Shown here piece after piece: positions 28,497-40,221 of a stretch of 64,000 nt of DNA. A model generated the notes under the pieces. It had not been told where the DNA came from, ran no database searches, and saw only the letters and a list, made by a program, of their open reading frames with translations. The translations under genes were made by a program, and so were the position numbers. Where the stretch lies: positions 20,198,717 to 20,262,716 of the forward strand of contig OY727098.1 in assembly GCA_963402885.1 (NCBI GenBank), written 5' to 3'. Origin of the DNA: Antedon bifida. Taxonomy: Eukaryota; Echinodermata; Crinoidea; Comatulida; Antedonidae. Within the stretch, counting starts at the first letter, position 1; every line of letters starts with the position of its first letter.

Positions 28497-30340
28497 CAAA
28501 TGGTTTATTATAATGGTGTTTTTATAGAGCTAAATAATGTTTAATATATTATATATACAATTTTATTTTATAAACTCCGGTGTTGCTAGGTTGGTGTGAA
28601 AGGAGTATCTTCGGAGTTTGTCGATGTTTTGAATGGTCATAAACCCCGCAGTGTCTCCGGAGATCACTCACTGGTGTGAAAGGGGTATTATTTATATTAT
28701 CATAGTGCTTGGTAATTTCAATATCCCTTTCAGCTAAACAATCAACAGGTGGTATTTTACATGTTGAGGGTAAAAAGAACATGCTTGGGAGTAATTTCTG
28801 ATTTTAGATTTGCCACAAACAGGGAAGAGTTTAATTAACTCTTCCCTGCCACAACTAGCTATTGTCTCTTTTTACGTAGCGTCACAAGAGGGAGTTTATT
28901 TTTTAGAAGACATGCCATGTGAGACATTTCTTTTTTCTTGTTGTAAATAGTAACCGAAATTGTCTAATGGAGATTAGTTTATTATTTGTGTTGCACAAAG
29001 AAATGACCCACCCCTTTAGGTGTGCAATTGTCGTTCAACCTAAAAAAACCTGATTTATTACTGAAAAAAAGTTACATAATAGTACATAATAGTATATGCT
29101 TGCAAGGTTGAGGCTTATATTTATTTGAAAGTTAATGATTTTAATTAGTTACAACTCCCTGATATTTAACGGAAAAGTGACGAATTAAAATCTTTCCAAC
29201 TATTGACTCTATTGGTACTGAATATATTAAATTTATTACAGCTATTTCTATGTTATGATTATTGTTGGTAGGATTCGTGCTGTCGTATTTTGCAAATGTA
29301 ATTGTGATGAACTATTAGTTTGGAAGTACAGTAGTAACGTAAATAGTTTGTTTTAAATGTTTCAGATATAAATATATTGCATATTTATTCAACATTAAAA
29401 TTGTTTACATAATTAAAACTATATAATAGGAAAATATTTAACACAAACTGCAACAGACTGTATGTACAAAGATATACGCATACAGTTCCGAGAAATGTAA
29501 GATAAGCCCACATTTATCCCGTCACCGGACGGAGGTCGGTCTCGTCTGTACGTATTATCTAGATGTTGGTGCTTTTAGTAGAATTTTGGCCTACGAGCAA
29601 TTTATTTCGTATTCCTACAAATTCCATTGAGATTTTTACCGTTTTTTGAATTAGATGCTATAGTCTACGCCTATTTAGTTCATGTTCAAATGTAATTATG
29701 TATTAGAAATAAAGGGAGTTGATATTTTCTCCTATGAGTTCATCTGGGGTTGGTTTTTGTTGTGAGTTATGATTATTCACAGGGTGGGTTAGGCGTGCAC
29801 TATATACAACAAATGATTCGTATTGATTTTATTGATTGATTTACCCAGGGATGAGTAATAGACTGCTACCAATATGTCATGATTTGTTGTTGGTAGTCAG
29901 AGTAGTAGGCTAGACAGTTGGTTTTATGATTAGTGTTAAATGCCAAGATGTTTTGCTGCTGATTCTGCTCTTTATACTGTATTCTTATCATCTTTGATAA
30001 AGCAAACAACATGCATACAATAAATTTGGTCAAAGATAATTTACAATGGAAGACTTACTCGAATCATGACTAAAATAGCACATTAAATAATGATCGTGAC
30101 ACAAGCGTTAAAAGTGGTCCAATTAACATTTTAAAATATCTAATTTATGAGCATAATTGTGCATATGTTATATATTATATAACTTCTGTTTGGCATGTTA
30201 TTGTTACAGATGCGTTCAGATTTTATAATGAATTATGCTGAATCTATTTTGAGATTAAAATGTTTTCATTTTTCCCTTATTCGTTGAGATCTCTCAACTG
30301 TCGATGTACATTGCGTTGTACTACTAATCATTAACACGTG
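28497..30340. other. DCTN3 3' region and intergenic sequence
   Basis: AT-rich with no recognised gene. Contains the palindrome listed at 28817-28845 and an AATAAA at about 29708 that could serve DCTN3 or nothing. Confidence 0.4.
28817..28845. repeat. Perfect palindrome, relative of 3797-3832
   Basis: CAGGGAAGAGTTTAA followed by its reverse complement TTAACTCTTCCCTG with a shared central TTAATTAA. The arm CAGGGAAGAGT is the same as in the palindrome after the transporter gene. Confidence 0.7.
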
Positions 30341-32446
30341 CTGACGTCATGGGAATAGAGTATCCGTTTATCAGCCAATAGAAACATAGTTATTATAATA
30401 TTGTGACGACAGAAGTGATCTTTACGTGTTATTAACGGATGAAATATATCGTCGTTTCAAAATAATTTCCCCGAGTTTAGCAGGTGAATTTAACGCGTGT
30501 GTTTAAATATAGCCTAACTCAGTTTCTAAACATTGTCATATTTTGTAAGGACTTCGAAACTCTGAATTATAATCTGACCTTTCATGTATGTATTTTTAGC
30601 ACTGGTGGCCAGGCATATAATTGTAATTACAGTATTTACTGGACACGAGTCGTCGTTGATGTGATTGGTTATTTCGTGATTTAATGCCCCCGGGAAATGC
30701 ATTTTCTCAGAAAGTGTGTCATTTTTTCTGTAACAAAATTGTCTATAAAAATAATTATGTCTATTAAAGATTATCATATAACCCCAGCACTGAACTTCAT
30801 TTAACTTTATTTATGCTTTTTGATGACCAATAGACCTACTAGTACTAGTAATAGGCCTACTTTATATTTTATATATAAGTTTTATGCCATTTTAACTCTC
30901 ATTGTTTAGTATAGTTTGCTAGCTTATCTTGTTCTTTTTACTTTTTCTTGTATTGCTGAAATGAATGATCCTGAATGAATATTTAATTATGATATTTGTC
31001 ACGTGACAGTGGAATAATTAGGAAGGTCCATAGCATAACGATTGATTCCTTAATAAAAAGCTCATAAATAAATAAAGCTCATCTGTTCTCCAAAAAAAAA
31101 AGAAAAAGAAATCCACAACGTTTTTTTTGTAGAGTAGGTGAGGCTGTTTTATTTCGAATCGCTATTATATTATTTTCGCGCTGGGGCTTTTTAGGCAGTT
31201 TTAATGATTTCATCATAATAAGACATTACAAAGGAAAACATAATAAAATTAAATTCAAAGCAAACAAAAACTACATAGATATCCATCTCCTTATAAATTA
31301 AATACAGGTTCATAACAATTATTCTAATCTCTAACAATTTCATGTTTGATTTGTAAGTGTTTCTAATTAGTAATTGTATCCATTTTGTATTAAAAATACT
31401 GTCCTTAAAATTCTGATGATTTTTAGGCAGTTTTATTGTAGAGAGGACAGAGGGATAAGGAATCTGGTATCACGCGGAAGCTGAAGGTTACTATGGCTGA
31501 AAAAATGCGTATTTGGAAACTCGGACTGGGCATGCGCAAACCACAAAGCACGTCTGGGAAAAGATAGATGAGATGCAGACAGTAGTAAGACCAGTTCAAT
31601 AATCTATTTCATTTGAAAATCATAATCTAATAATTTTATAACCCGAATCCCAGACAAAATACCTTTTGCCCTCGATAAGTTAATTAGTTAAGCACGTGGT
31701 TATATTAAAAATAGCTATGACAAGTGAATTAAGTTGGACATTAACGGGAATTCAACGACGCGAATAGTACAACAAAACTATATGAACATGGATTGCGGAT
31801 GTTATTTAATACCACATGAAAATGTTTAATGTATATGTTAATATCTATAATTAGAGTGCGGTGGAGGTTAGCAAAAAATACCGCACAGATTGAACATTTG
31901 AATCCGGTTGATATCATTTAATTATGATTGTGTGTCGAATGCGGATAATGATGACATGAAAAATGCCGAATGATTTTATTTGTTAGATTATTGAATCACG
32001 AGTTGTTTTCCAGCATTCTTCGTATCTGTAGCAAGCCGACCTCTACCTTTATTTATTCAATGGAGACAAATTACCGGCTGAGGATGAAACTGAAATAGTT
32101 CTGCCTCCAAAATTAATAATAATATATGTCAGTTGTTTTTATGTTTTTATGTTTTTATTGTACAATATTTTGTTTACTCTCAATCCCTTAGATTCCCTGA
32201 TTTAGTTAAGTGATAATTGGTAATCGATCAGTGATTATGGTTCGGTTGTTATTTTCTATTAAAGTCTTAATATAGCCACTACTGACGCAAACTGGCAAGC
32301 TACTCTCATTTGCAAACACAAGACATGACACGCGCCTCTTCGAACATTGAACGTGTATTACGTAGAAAGTGACGCAAACCAGTTCATTGTGAAATATCAA
32401 AAATAATTGTTTACATTAATTTTAATCAAAGAATATGATTTTCATC

Positions 32447-32589
32447 TAGTGGGAACCACGCTTTATTGAGAAACAACCCGATATTAAAACGGAATGTTTT
32501 TTTTCATGAGTGATTTCCCCTCCATACAAAATAAGTGTTCATTATGGTGGTGGAACATTCCTTGTTTAGGTTAAGCGTGGTTCCCACTA
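32447..32589. repeat. 17 bp perfect inverted repeat around a 109 bp spacer
   Basis: TAGTGGGAACCACGCTT at 32447-32463 and its exact complement at 32573-32589. The right arm is also the left end of the MITE at 32573-32779, so this may be two adjacent elements head to head or a solo terminus. Confidence 0.65.
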
Positions 32590-32779
32590 GAACGCAACGC
32601 AACGACGTATTGACGCAAAGTGTTGTATTGCGTAATCACAAGTGGGAACCGACGACGATGATATGCTGCAAACATCGCAGGTTTGATTTCAAGCAGGCGG
32701 CGGGGGCAAACATAATTTAATATTAGAAGGGCATTTGCTTACGTTGCGTTACGTTGCGTCGTTAGTGGGAACCAAGCTT
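32573..32779. mobile_element. 207 bp MITE with AAGCNTGGTTCCCACTA ends
   Basis: Left end AAGCGTGGTTCCCACTAGAA then CGCAACGCAACG; right end CGTTGCGTCGTTAGTGGG then AACCAAGCTT. The arms are imperfect inverted repeats of about 35 bp. No coding capacity. Related copies are at 4827, 38752 and perhaps 515. Confidence 0.75.
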
Positions 32780-34560
32780 GAGTGAAATCCATTTCTAATT
32801 ACAGTACAAATGTCGTCATCACTGGATGGCAGGCCATTCTATAAATAGCAAGTACATAATATATTTTATATTATAGAGGCTAATTAAAGCCGCATCTTAA
32901 GTGCACATCGCGTTGTAACTATAGCAACCGGTTTATGTAAATACACTTTTTCTGTTCGTTCATAAATGACAGAGAATGAGATAACGAAATTAAAAAAATA
33001 TTAGCATTAATACAATCATTTTGTTTTATTAAACAAGTTCAGATCATCACTATTGCGCTGCGAATACAGTACTCCCTTTCACATCGCCACACCACGGAAT
33101 ACTATACACAACCGGTACATTTTGATAGGATATTGCCTTTTGCTCATAATATGTTTGTAGGCCTACCCATAAACATAATAAAAACAAATGGAATGTGGGT
33201 CTATACTGATAATTCAATATGATTATGAATGATCAAGGCCTAAGTATGTATACCCCCACGATCAACTTAGTGACAATTTATATTTTTATTTACCGTCCAC
33301 TTATCTTTTTAATAACTAAATGGGTGAGTGAACTATATAGTAAACAGCCACTCGTCTGCGAGTCATCATACGACCGGCCTTGAACTTGGCTATCTTCACC
33401 GGTCAAATCAGACCAATTAAACATAGGCCTACATTTTGTAGGTCACGCCATGCAACAGTTGAAACAGTCGAAATCATTTCCATTTGACGACGTCGGCATG
33501 TAGGCACTAGTTGAAATCTACTATAATCTATAATAATAATTATTTAAATAAAGGCCTATAAAGTAATGTTTTGTATTATGAAATTATAATATTAAAATAA
33601 AATTCCATCGTAACATCACACCATAGGGGAGACTGGCAGGGGGGTTGCGGGGATACTTGAAAATTGTCAGTTGGCCTACACTAAAATTATAAATTGAAAA
33701 CTTTGCTATGCGTTTGACTTTCTTTTTAAATTTTATATTAGGAGGCATTCGTTATTAAAAGGGAAATTCCCGAGTTCGGATGCTCATTTTCTCATCATAA
33801 ATTATTTCTGCACTCCCTAAAATTTTAAACCAAAAATCCAATGTAGATACTAGATATCCCTTTAAGAGGCCGGTTTAATTGTAGATCTATGGCCTTGTCC
33901 TAATGTTCTACTAGTAGAGGCACAATTATATTATATCCCCCAATACAATTTTCCTTGTTTTTTGTTATTTATAGGCCTACCATATGCGAGCAAAAAAATA
34001 ATATTCTAAACAAATTAATAAGTACATTGCGACTTGTGATGATGTATGAGTCATGTGGCAGTATGGGAGTTTAGTGACCAGCCACCCACTTACCTAGCTC
34101 CACGCATGCGGAAATTATTATTATTTTGTACAGCTATCATTATTATTGTTTTGAACTAACACCGACCTCATTGACATAGTTGCGTAAACACGGAAGTAGC
34201 TGCTAGGTTGCGTCACCTGAAGATGGTATGAAACCCGTGATATGATTGGTTAGCATTTACACGTCATTTAGGGGACGTCCCCATTAGTGAGGTATAACAA
34301 TTAATTTGTTTTATAGCTATTTCGGGGTTTCTAAAAGAATTTCTTGATGTTGAATGTTAATATTAAAAAGAAAAAAACGTTGTAATGCAATTTTACAGTT
34401 GGTTGTATTTATTCACTTCTATTTTTGGGTATTTTTAACGTACACACGGGCGTTCACAAAAACATTCATTGAAATTCCACTTAATACTTTGACCAATCAA
34501 ATATAGGCTTTCTCCATTCATGGTAATTGTTTAGACATCACTGCTCCGATAATAATCGCA

Positions 34561-34703
34561 TGCAGTACGTTGGAAGGGAAAGCACGGTCATCATTACTAC
34601 AACGGAGTTCTGACCGAGAGGAAGGCACATTCAAAGCAGAAAATAATTCACTGTAGGGCATACGACCGTTGTTTTTAATAGTGAACATTATTCTGTATCG
34701 AAG
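34561..34703 (+). promoter_or_regulatory. LARP6 leader/promoter region
   Basis: Immediate upstream region of the LARP6 start. No TATA box or upstream in-frame ATG that would change the start choice is obvious. Inferred from position only. Confidence 0.35.
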
Positions 34704-36248
34704 ATGAGTGAAATTAATGCTTTGAATATGGCCGTACACGGTTCAGAAGCCGACGAAAAGCTAGCCATGGTGTTGAGCAAAACACCACCACCGCTTGTCC
34801 ACATCTCCCGGGTGAAAGAGGAGGGACGGGCGGCGACAGATGGGAGTGAAATAGACAGCTTTGATAGCCAGGCCTCCCTATCTGAAAGCGATGATGAACA
34901 ATTTGTAGATGCCGAAGAAGACCTAAATGTTGCGAATAAAGAGAATGGACTGAAAAAGAATGAAAAACGTGTTAAGAGCGATATTGAAAACAACAACAAT
35001 AAACCTTGGCAGCCTCCAGACGAGGAACTACAGGAGAAAATTGTAAAACAAGTTGAGTTTTATTTCTCTGATACAAACATAACAAAGGATGCATTTCTTC
35101 TGAAGCATGTGAAACGAAATCGTGAAGGTTACGTAAGTTTAAAGCTCATTACTTCTTTCAAAAAAGTAAAGAAATTAACAAAAGACTGGAGAAGTGTTCG
35201 CCATAGCCTACAGCAGAGGTCTGTGAGTTTAGTTGTGAATCCAGATGGAAAGAAAGTGAAGCGAAAAGACCCACTACCTGAATATGATGAAACAACACCA
35301 TCAAGGACCGTTATTGTTGTTAATTTACCATCGCAAAATCCTACCATTGAGAATGTCAATGAATTGTTTAAGGAATGTGGTGAAATCAGCCTTGTACGGA
35401 TCATTCGTCCAGGAAAGTCCGTCCCCCCAGACATTCGCAAACACATGGGGAAACACTATGATATTGGAAATACTCTGTGTGCACTTGTTGAATTTGAAAA
35501 ATCAGAGTCTGCGCTGAATGCTGTGAAACTGATGAGCAATGACGATAATTGGCGTACAGGTATGCATGTCACATTGCTTGCCCCAAAGAAAAACAAAAAG
35601 GAACCTGGAAAAACAAAAGAGGATGGACAGACCCTCTCACCACAGCAGAGGAGTTTAACGCCAGTTGGCAGTGGTGCAGAATCTGATGGAAGCATGAAAG
35701 GGGATGAAAAACGCCGTCGTCGTAGAAATAAAAGAAAAAATCGTGTTGAAGAGCTGGTGAATGAGGGCGGGGATAACAGTTCATCCGAGCCTGAACTTTC
35801 ACCGTCAACAGGTATACGTCAGCAAAGCAAACCAGTAGCCATCCCACAAGCAAGAAGTCCTAATCTTCTAAGCCCAGCCACTACACCAAAATCTAGTCCA
35901 GTAAACAGTCCACACAGTAGCCCCCGTGTGCAGAAAAAGAGTATTGGCCGCTCACCATTAGCTGAAAGCAACCGAGCAAGTCCAAAGAACAGCCCTAAAG
36001 GAAGTCCAGAATCAAAATATAAATACAACGATGGATCACCACCTGAAGGAAGCAGTCCGTGGGTGCGAAGACGACGTCTTCTTGCGGCGGAATCCTCACC
36101 CGCTGCTGGAAATAGTCCGGTTGGCAGTCCGAAGATGATGAGACATTCTGCGGCTTTGTGTGGTATTATACGCAATCCAAGAGGACCTGATGGAACGCAT
36201 GGCTTTGCTTGTAGTAAAGGCAGGGGTAAAGTTATCTCTGTGTGTTGA
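34704..36248 (+). CDS. LARP6: La-related protein 6
   Basis: Cytoplasmic and nuclear RNA-binding protein of 514 residues in one exon. Order: acidic/Ser-rich N-terminus (1-100, with SDDEQFVDAEED); La motif at about 105-190 with QVEFYFSDTN and FLLKHVKRNREGYV; RRM-like domain at about 200-295 starting RTVIVVNLP; a Lys/Arg patch near 330-345 (RRRRRNKRKN); a low-complexity Ser-Pro region (about 355-470, many SP dipeptides, likely phosphorylated); and the C-terminal LSA/SUZ-C motif with GIIRNPRGPDGTHGF. La motif plus RRM plus LSA identifies LARP6. In vertebrates LARP6 binds the 5' stem-loop of type I collagen mRNAs; whether this orthologue does so is unknown. Vertebrate LARP6 is about 490 residues and multi-exon; here the whole frame is intronless. 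Confidence 0.94.
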   Translation: MSEINALNMAVHGSEADEKLAMVLSKTPPPLVHISRVKEEGRAATDGSEIDSFDSQASLSESDDEQFVDAEEDLNVANKENGLKKNEKRVKSDIENNNNKPWQPPDEELQEKIVKQVEFYFSDTNITKDAFLLKHVKRNREGYVSLKLITSFKKVKKLTKDWRSVRHSLQQRSVSLVVNPDGKKVKRKDPLPEYDETTPSRTVIVVNLPSQNPTIENVNELFKECGEISLVRIIRPGKSVPPDIRKHMGKHYDIGNTLCALVEFEKSESALNAVKLMSNDDNWRTGMHVTLLAPKKNKKEPGKTKEDGQTLSPQQRSLTPVGSGAESDGSMKGDEKRRRRRNKRKNRVEELVNEGGDNSSSEPELSPSTGIRQQSKPVAIPQARSPNLLSPATTPKSSPVNSPHSSPRVQKKSIGRSPLAESNRASPKNSPKGSPESKYKYNDGSPPEGSSPWVRRRRLLAAESSPAAGNSPVGSPKMMRHSAALCGIIRNPRGPDGTHGFACSKGRGKVISVC

Positions 36249-38200
36249 GTTTTTCCCTTACTTCAAAGGTGAGAACCTTCTGTATGTTACAATACAGTTT
36301 GTTAAGTTTGGATGAACATTCCACATATTTAATTACAGTATATATTTAAAAAAAAACCTTAATAATACAGTATTTGTTTTATTGTATCATTACACACAAC
36401 AAAAGCTATATTGTGTCTCAGGTGCGATATAATTTTTTTGTGTCACCTAACAACAATGTGTGTGATAAAAGCATGGATCTTTGCATTAAAATACATGCAT
36501 ATTTATAAATTAATAACTGAAATTAAAACAATGTATTATATAATACATACGATTTTCTGATGAATGCTTACGTGTACTGTTAGCCTTTTAATTCGAAACA
36601 TTTCCATGAATACATTTTATTAACATGAACAGTGTATAATCTACAGGAAATTTTACTAATGCTGTACATACAGTACTTTGTGCTATAAATACTGTTTTAC
36701 TGTACTTTTATTTAAATATATTTATTACAGTACTGAAAAAAACATTAATGGAATGTTGAAGCATTAAGAAAATATATACTGTTTATATCATTAATTTGAT
36801 TTGTTTCCTCTAAGGAAGCAGGATTATCCTATAGTACTGGGAAGTGATATTTGGTACCATGCCATTCTAGTTATCAGGAAATGGGGTTATGTTAGGTCAC
36901 CTAGAGCAAGTTATATCCTGTTTGGGACATGCATTATAATTTACTAAAGTGGAAGATATTTCCCTATATAAATTAATAGGAATACAGTACAATGATGTAT
37001 TTTTTCCCCATTTTTATGTTATTAATCCATTTAAAAATCAAATTTCTGTTTCTGTATATATTATGGAGATTATTTATTGTTACATACTGTACTATAATTG
37101 ATAACAAATTCTTAAAAAATAATTACAATTTTATTTTTTACTAATTGATATTACTTTTCAAGTACAGTTTGTATTGCCTCAAACAGAAATAGTTTTTACC
37201 AAAAGTGCTTTTAAAAGTTAAAACCATTTTAGATGAAAAATGTTCACTTATTTGAACCACATGTACTTACAAGTGACTGACTCATCTCTGTGGTTGAATT
37301 AAAACTGAAATTATTCTGGTGGTTTTTTTTTCTTTGAACTACTGTTCACATTTTTATTACAAATCCTTGGATTACCTTTGAACAGATATACACTAATTGT
37401 GACCCCAACCAAAACTATTTATAGAAATGTTTAGGCCTATAATTATTATAAATATTTCAGGGTTTTTTCTGTTTTGTACAGACTTAATCTGTGACCAAAA
37501 ACAGTAATAATTGTATGTTTAATTGAAACTTTTATTCGGTTGCTTATGTTGCCCAAAATTGTAATCGTTAGAAGTACGGTACGACACTGTGCCTTCCTAC
37601 GACTTTATCACTTTTTAGTTATTGCTGTTAATTTTCAGCAGCTCGGTTTCTTTGACTTTGAATCTTTCGTTGATTTAAAAAAAAAAATTATGATTATCTA
37701 TTTTTTGGCATTCTTGTAGCACTATTTAAAGGCCAAGTTCAAGTTTGCATACCACTTTAGTATTATAGAGTATAATTAATACAAAGGGAATAGAAAGAAG
37801 TATAGCCTACCCATTCAAATCCCACCTAAAGTACCTTTCAAGGACTATACCACGTTCTATTCCACAACCAGTAACACAGTGTGAATAAAATGCTTTATCA
37901 ATAACAAGGTTATTTAACAAACATAATACATTGTAAACTTTATTAAAAACAGGAAAAATATATTTATTGTTAAGATTGTATCTATGATAAGATTGACTGT
38001 GTTGAGATTTGTAAATATTAATATTTAACATTACATAATAATTTTTTTTCATTTAATATGATTTATATTGCTTATTTTGTTTATAACTTAACATTTAATT
38101 TGCTACAAATCTAATTAATTATTGCAATTCATTTTCATATATTTTATATAGTAATAATTTGTAAATTAAAGATTTTTATGGAATAAATGTAAGATGCAAA
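36249..38200 (+). other. Probable LARP6 3' untranslated region
   Basis: AT-rich, with many TACAGTA/TACTGTA words and several TGTAAATA or TGTATATA words of Pumilio-site type. The candidate poly(A) signal AATAAA is at 38182-38187. Extent is a guess. Confidence 0.4.
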
Positions 38201-39661
38201 GCAGATGTGGTATGTTAAAATGTCAAGCAATTTATGTGTGTTTTTTTAAAAGGTACACAAATGAAAGTAAACTGGTTTGTTGATAAAAAGATAATTTTAA
38301 TTAAAGGCTGTATTGATTACTGAGGTATTTATGCCACAAGAGTGAGCATATTTGTATACAGAGTAAAGACTAACATATTAAATTATTATATAACTGACTG
38401 GTGTATCCGATTTGGTATTACTATTTCGTTTTTTTATGTCAATATGCCTAAAGCATTCCAGATAATAAAATTATTTTCTTTTGTTTAAAGCGAAAGAGGC
38501 TTGGAATTCTTTGAATATTTCTTGTCTTTGTTCAGAGTGATTTATATATAAAAAAGATACTGTAGTTGTGGACTGTGGAATAGTAAAAAACTGTATATTA
38601 AACAGTTGTAACTGTTCGATATAGCTATATTTTGATAGACTATATACTGTATAATAATTTCATTATGACTGTCCAAAAAAAAAAAAAAATTACGTAATTT
38701 CATTTCGAGAGCATGCGCATACATTTAAATAAAACACCTTTACGACAACTGAAGCTTGGTTCCCATAGAGACGCAACACAAGCACGTAGACGCAACGACA
38801 GTTTGAATCCATCGCTTGTGATTGGTCAAACCTTGTGTTAAATTGCGTCTCTTACCAACTTGACCGACCATCATTCGACCTTAGTACTGATGTGTTGCAT
38901 GTGACTCAAGCAGAAACGTACCTTCAAGAACAAAATGCATTAAAATCGCAAAACAATAAGAGAGATACAGTATTGCAGAATTAGTTCGGTTCATTGTAAA
39001 CATGGAGTAGCCTATGATGTCATTACAAGAGGCCGATATCGACGTGACGTCATTGGTCGCTACTGTGATCGTCTGCCGACACAATGGTACAGTATTAACA
39101 AGTAGGTGTTTCCCTGATGTGATCTTCGGACCGTGATGATGGTACAATAATTTAAATTACACTATGCATTTAAACAATTCGCTGATTTCACGAATGGACG
39201 TGTGAACACTGAATTAGTTGAGCTTGGTTGGTTCCACTAGTATAATTTTCCACCATTTCTTTGATTTTACAAGCGCGGGACATAATACTACAGTGATGCG
39301 GGCTGGATACAGTGTAACTAATTAATGATCAAGTTGACGTTTAGCTCATAAATATTGGAATGACCTACTCCAACCAAGAGTATTCAGCTGCAGTTGGTGC
39401 AAGAGAAAGATTCGTGACTGAGGCCAACGTCAAAAAAAAGTTCAGCAGCCCGATGCGATTTTCCCCCATCTTTAACAGCGCACACGACATCATGCACAGA
39501 TGTAATAAGGCACAGCGAGCAGTGTAGGAATAGAGGTAAATTTTAAAACCTGAAACGATTGAGAAAAAACAAGATGAAATTCGAAACATCTAAAATACTA
39601 TAGTAGCCTATACGCCTACTTTGATGGCTGGACCGATGAAAAAATTTGTGTTACATTACAA
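38201..39661. other. Intergenic
   Basis: No gene recognised. TGACGTCATTGG at 39045-39056 joins a full CRE to an inverted CCAAT box; it could mark a promoter but no following exon is visible. Confidence 0.4.
38752..38860. mobile_element. Partial MITE with GAAGCTTGGTTCCCAT end
   Basis: Left end as in 32573-32779, then GACGCAACACAAGCACG and GTGATTGGTCAAACC, closing with AATTGCGTCTCTTACC. Confidence 0.55.
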
Positions 39662-40221
39662 TCTATATTATAAGTGAGAGAGTTTGTATGTTTGTTTGCG
39701 TGTTTGTTCGTTACACAAATTGTTGTTACTGCAAATAACCTTACATATTGGGTATCAAAATGACCGGAATTGTACCGGGAAACTTCTAAACTATATTTGA
39801 ACATCATTCTACGATCCAATTTAGGGGCCAAAATGTGGTCAAAATTGCCCACTTTTCCCCACTTTCGATGTTTGTTCGTTATACAACTTTCTGTTTCTGC
39901 ACGTAACCACACATGGGGTATCAAAATGACCGCAATTGTACCGGGAAGGTTTAAACTACATTTCAAAAATTCCTATTCATTTACACAGTTTACAACGTAC
40001 TTAAACCGGGCCTACCATAGCTATGCATACCCCTCTCATTTTGAAGCTAAAGTTGAATTGAAATTTGTCCCGGGAAGAATTTGTTTTTAAAAAGAGTGTG
40101 GGGTGTTATTGAAGAGGGGTGAAGGTTGGTGTGTATAGAGAGATACTGGCGTTGGGTGTTATGTACTGAGAAGGCTTTAAACTAATTTTTAAACCCGCCC
40201 TGGGTCAGGTATAATTGCTAG
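39662..40221 (+). mobile_element. 560 bp non-autonomous Helitron-like element
   Basis: Starts TCTATATTATAAGTGAGAG after an A and ends in CTAG before a T, as expected for Helitrons inserted between A and T. A short hairpin ACCC-GCCCT-GGGT lies 11 bp before the CTAG. Inside, a block of about 150 bp occurs twice (GTTTGTTCGTTA...GGTATCAAAATGACC and again). No Rep/helicase coding. Confidence 0.6.

Larger units (their letters stand above)
30341..34560. other. Intergenic, mostly unrecognised
   Basis: No supported gene. It holds a full CRE (TGACGTCA, 30342-30349) followed by AGCCAATAG, and the repeats listed at 32447-32779. Confidence 0.4.

Noticed and set aside
35129-36175. Long minus-strand frames opposite LARP6
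   Set aside because: Shadow frames of a real coding sequence; no domains or splice logic.
39770-40090. 106-codon plus-strand frame
   Set aside because: Lies inside the Helitron-like element and spans its internal duplication; no recognisable protein.
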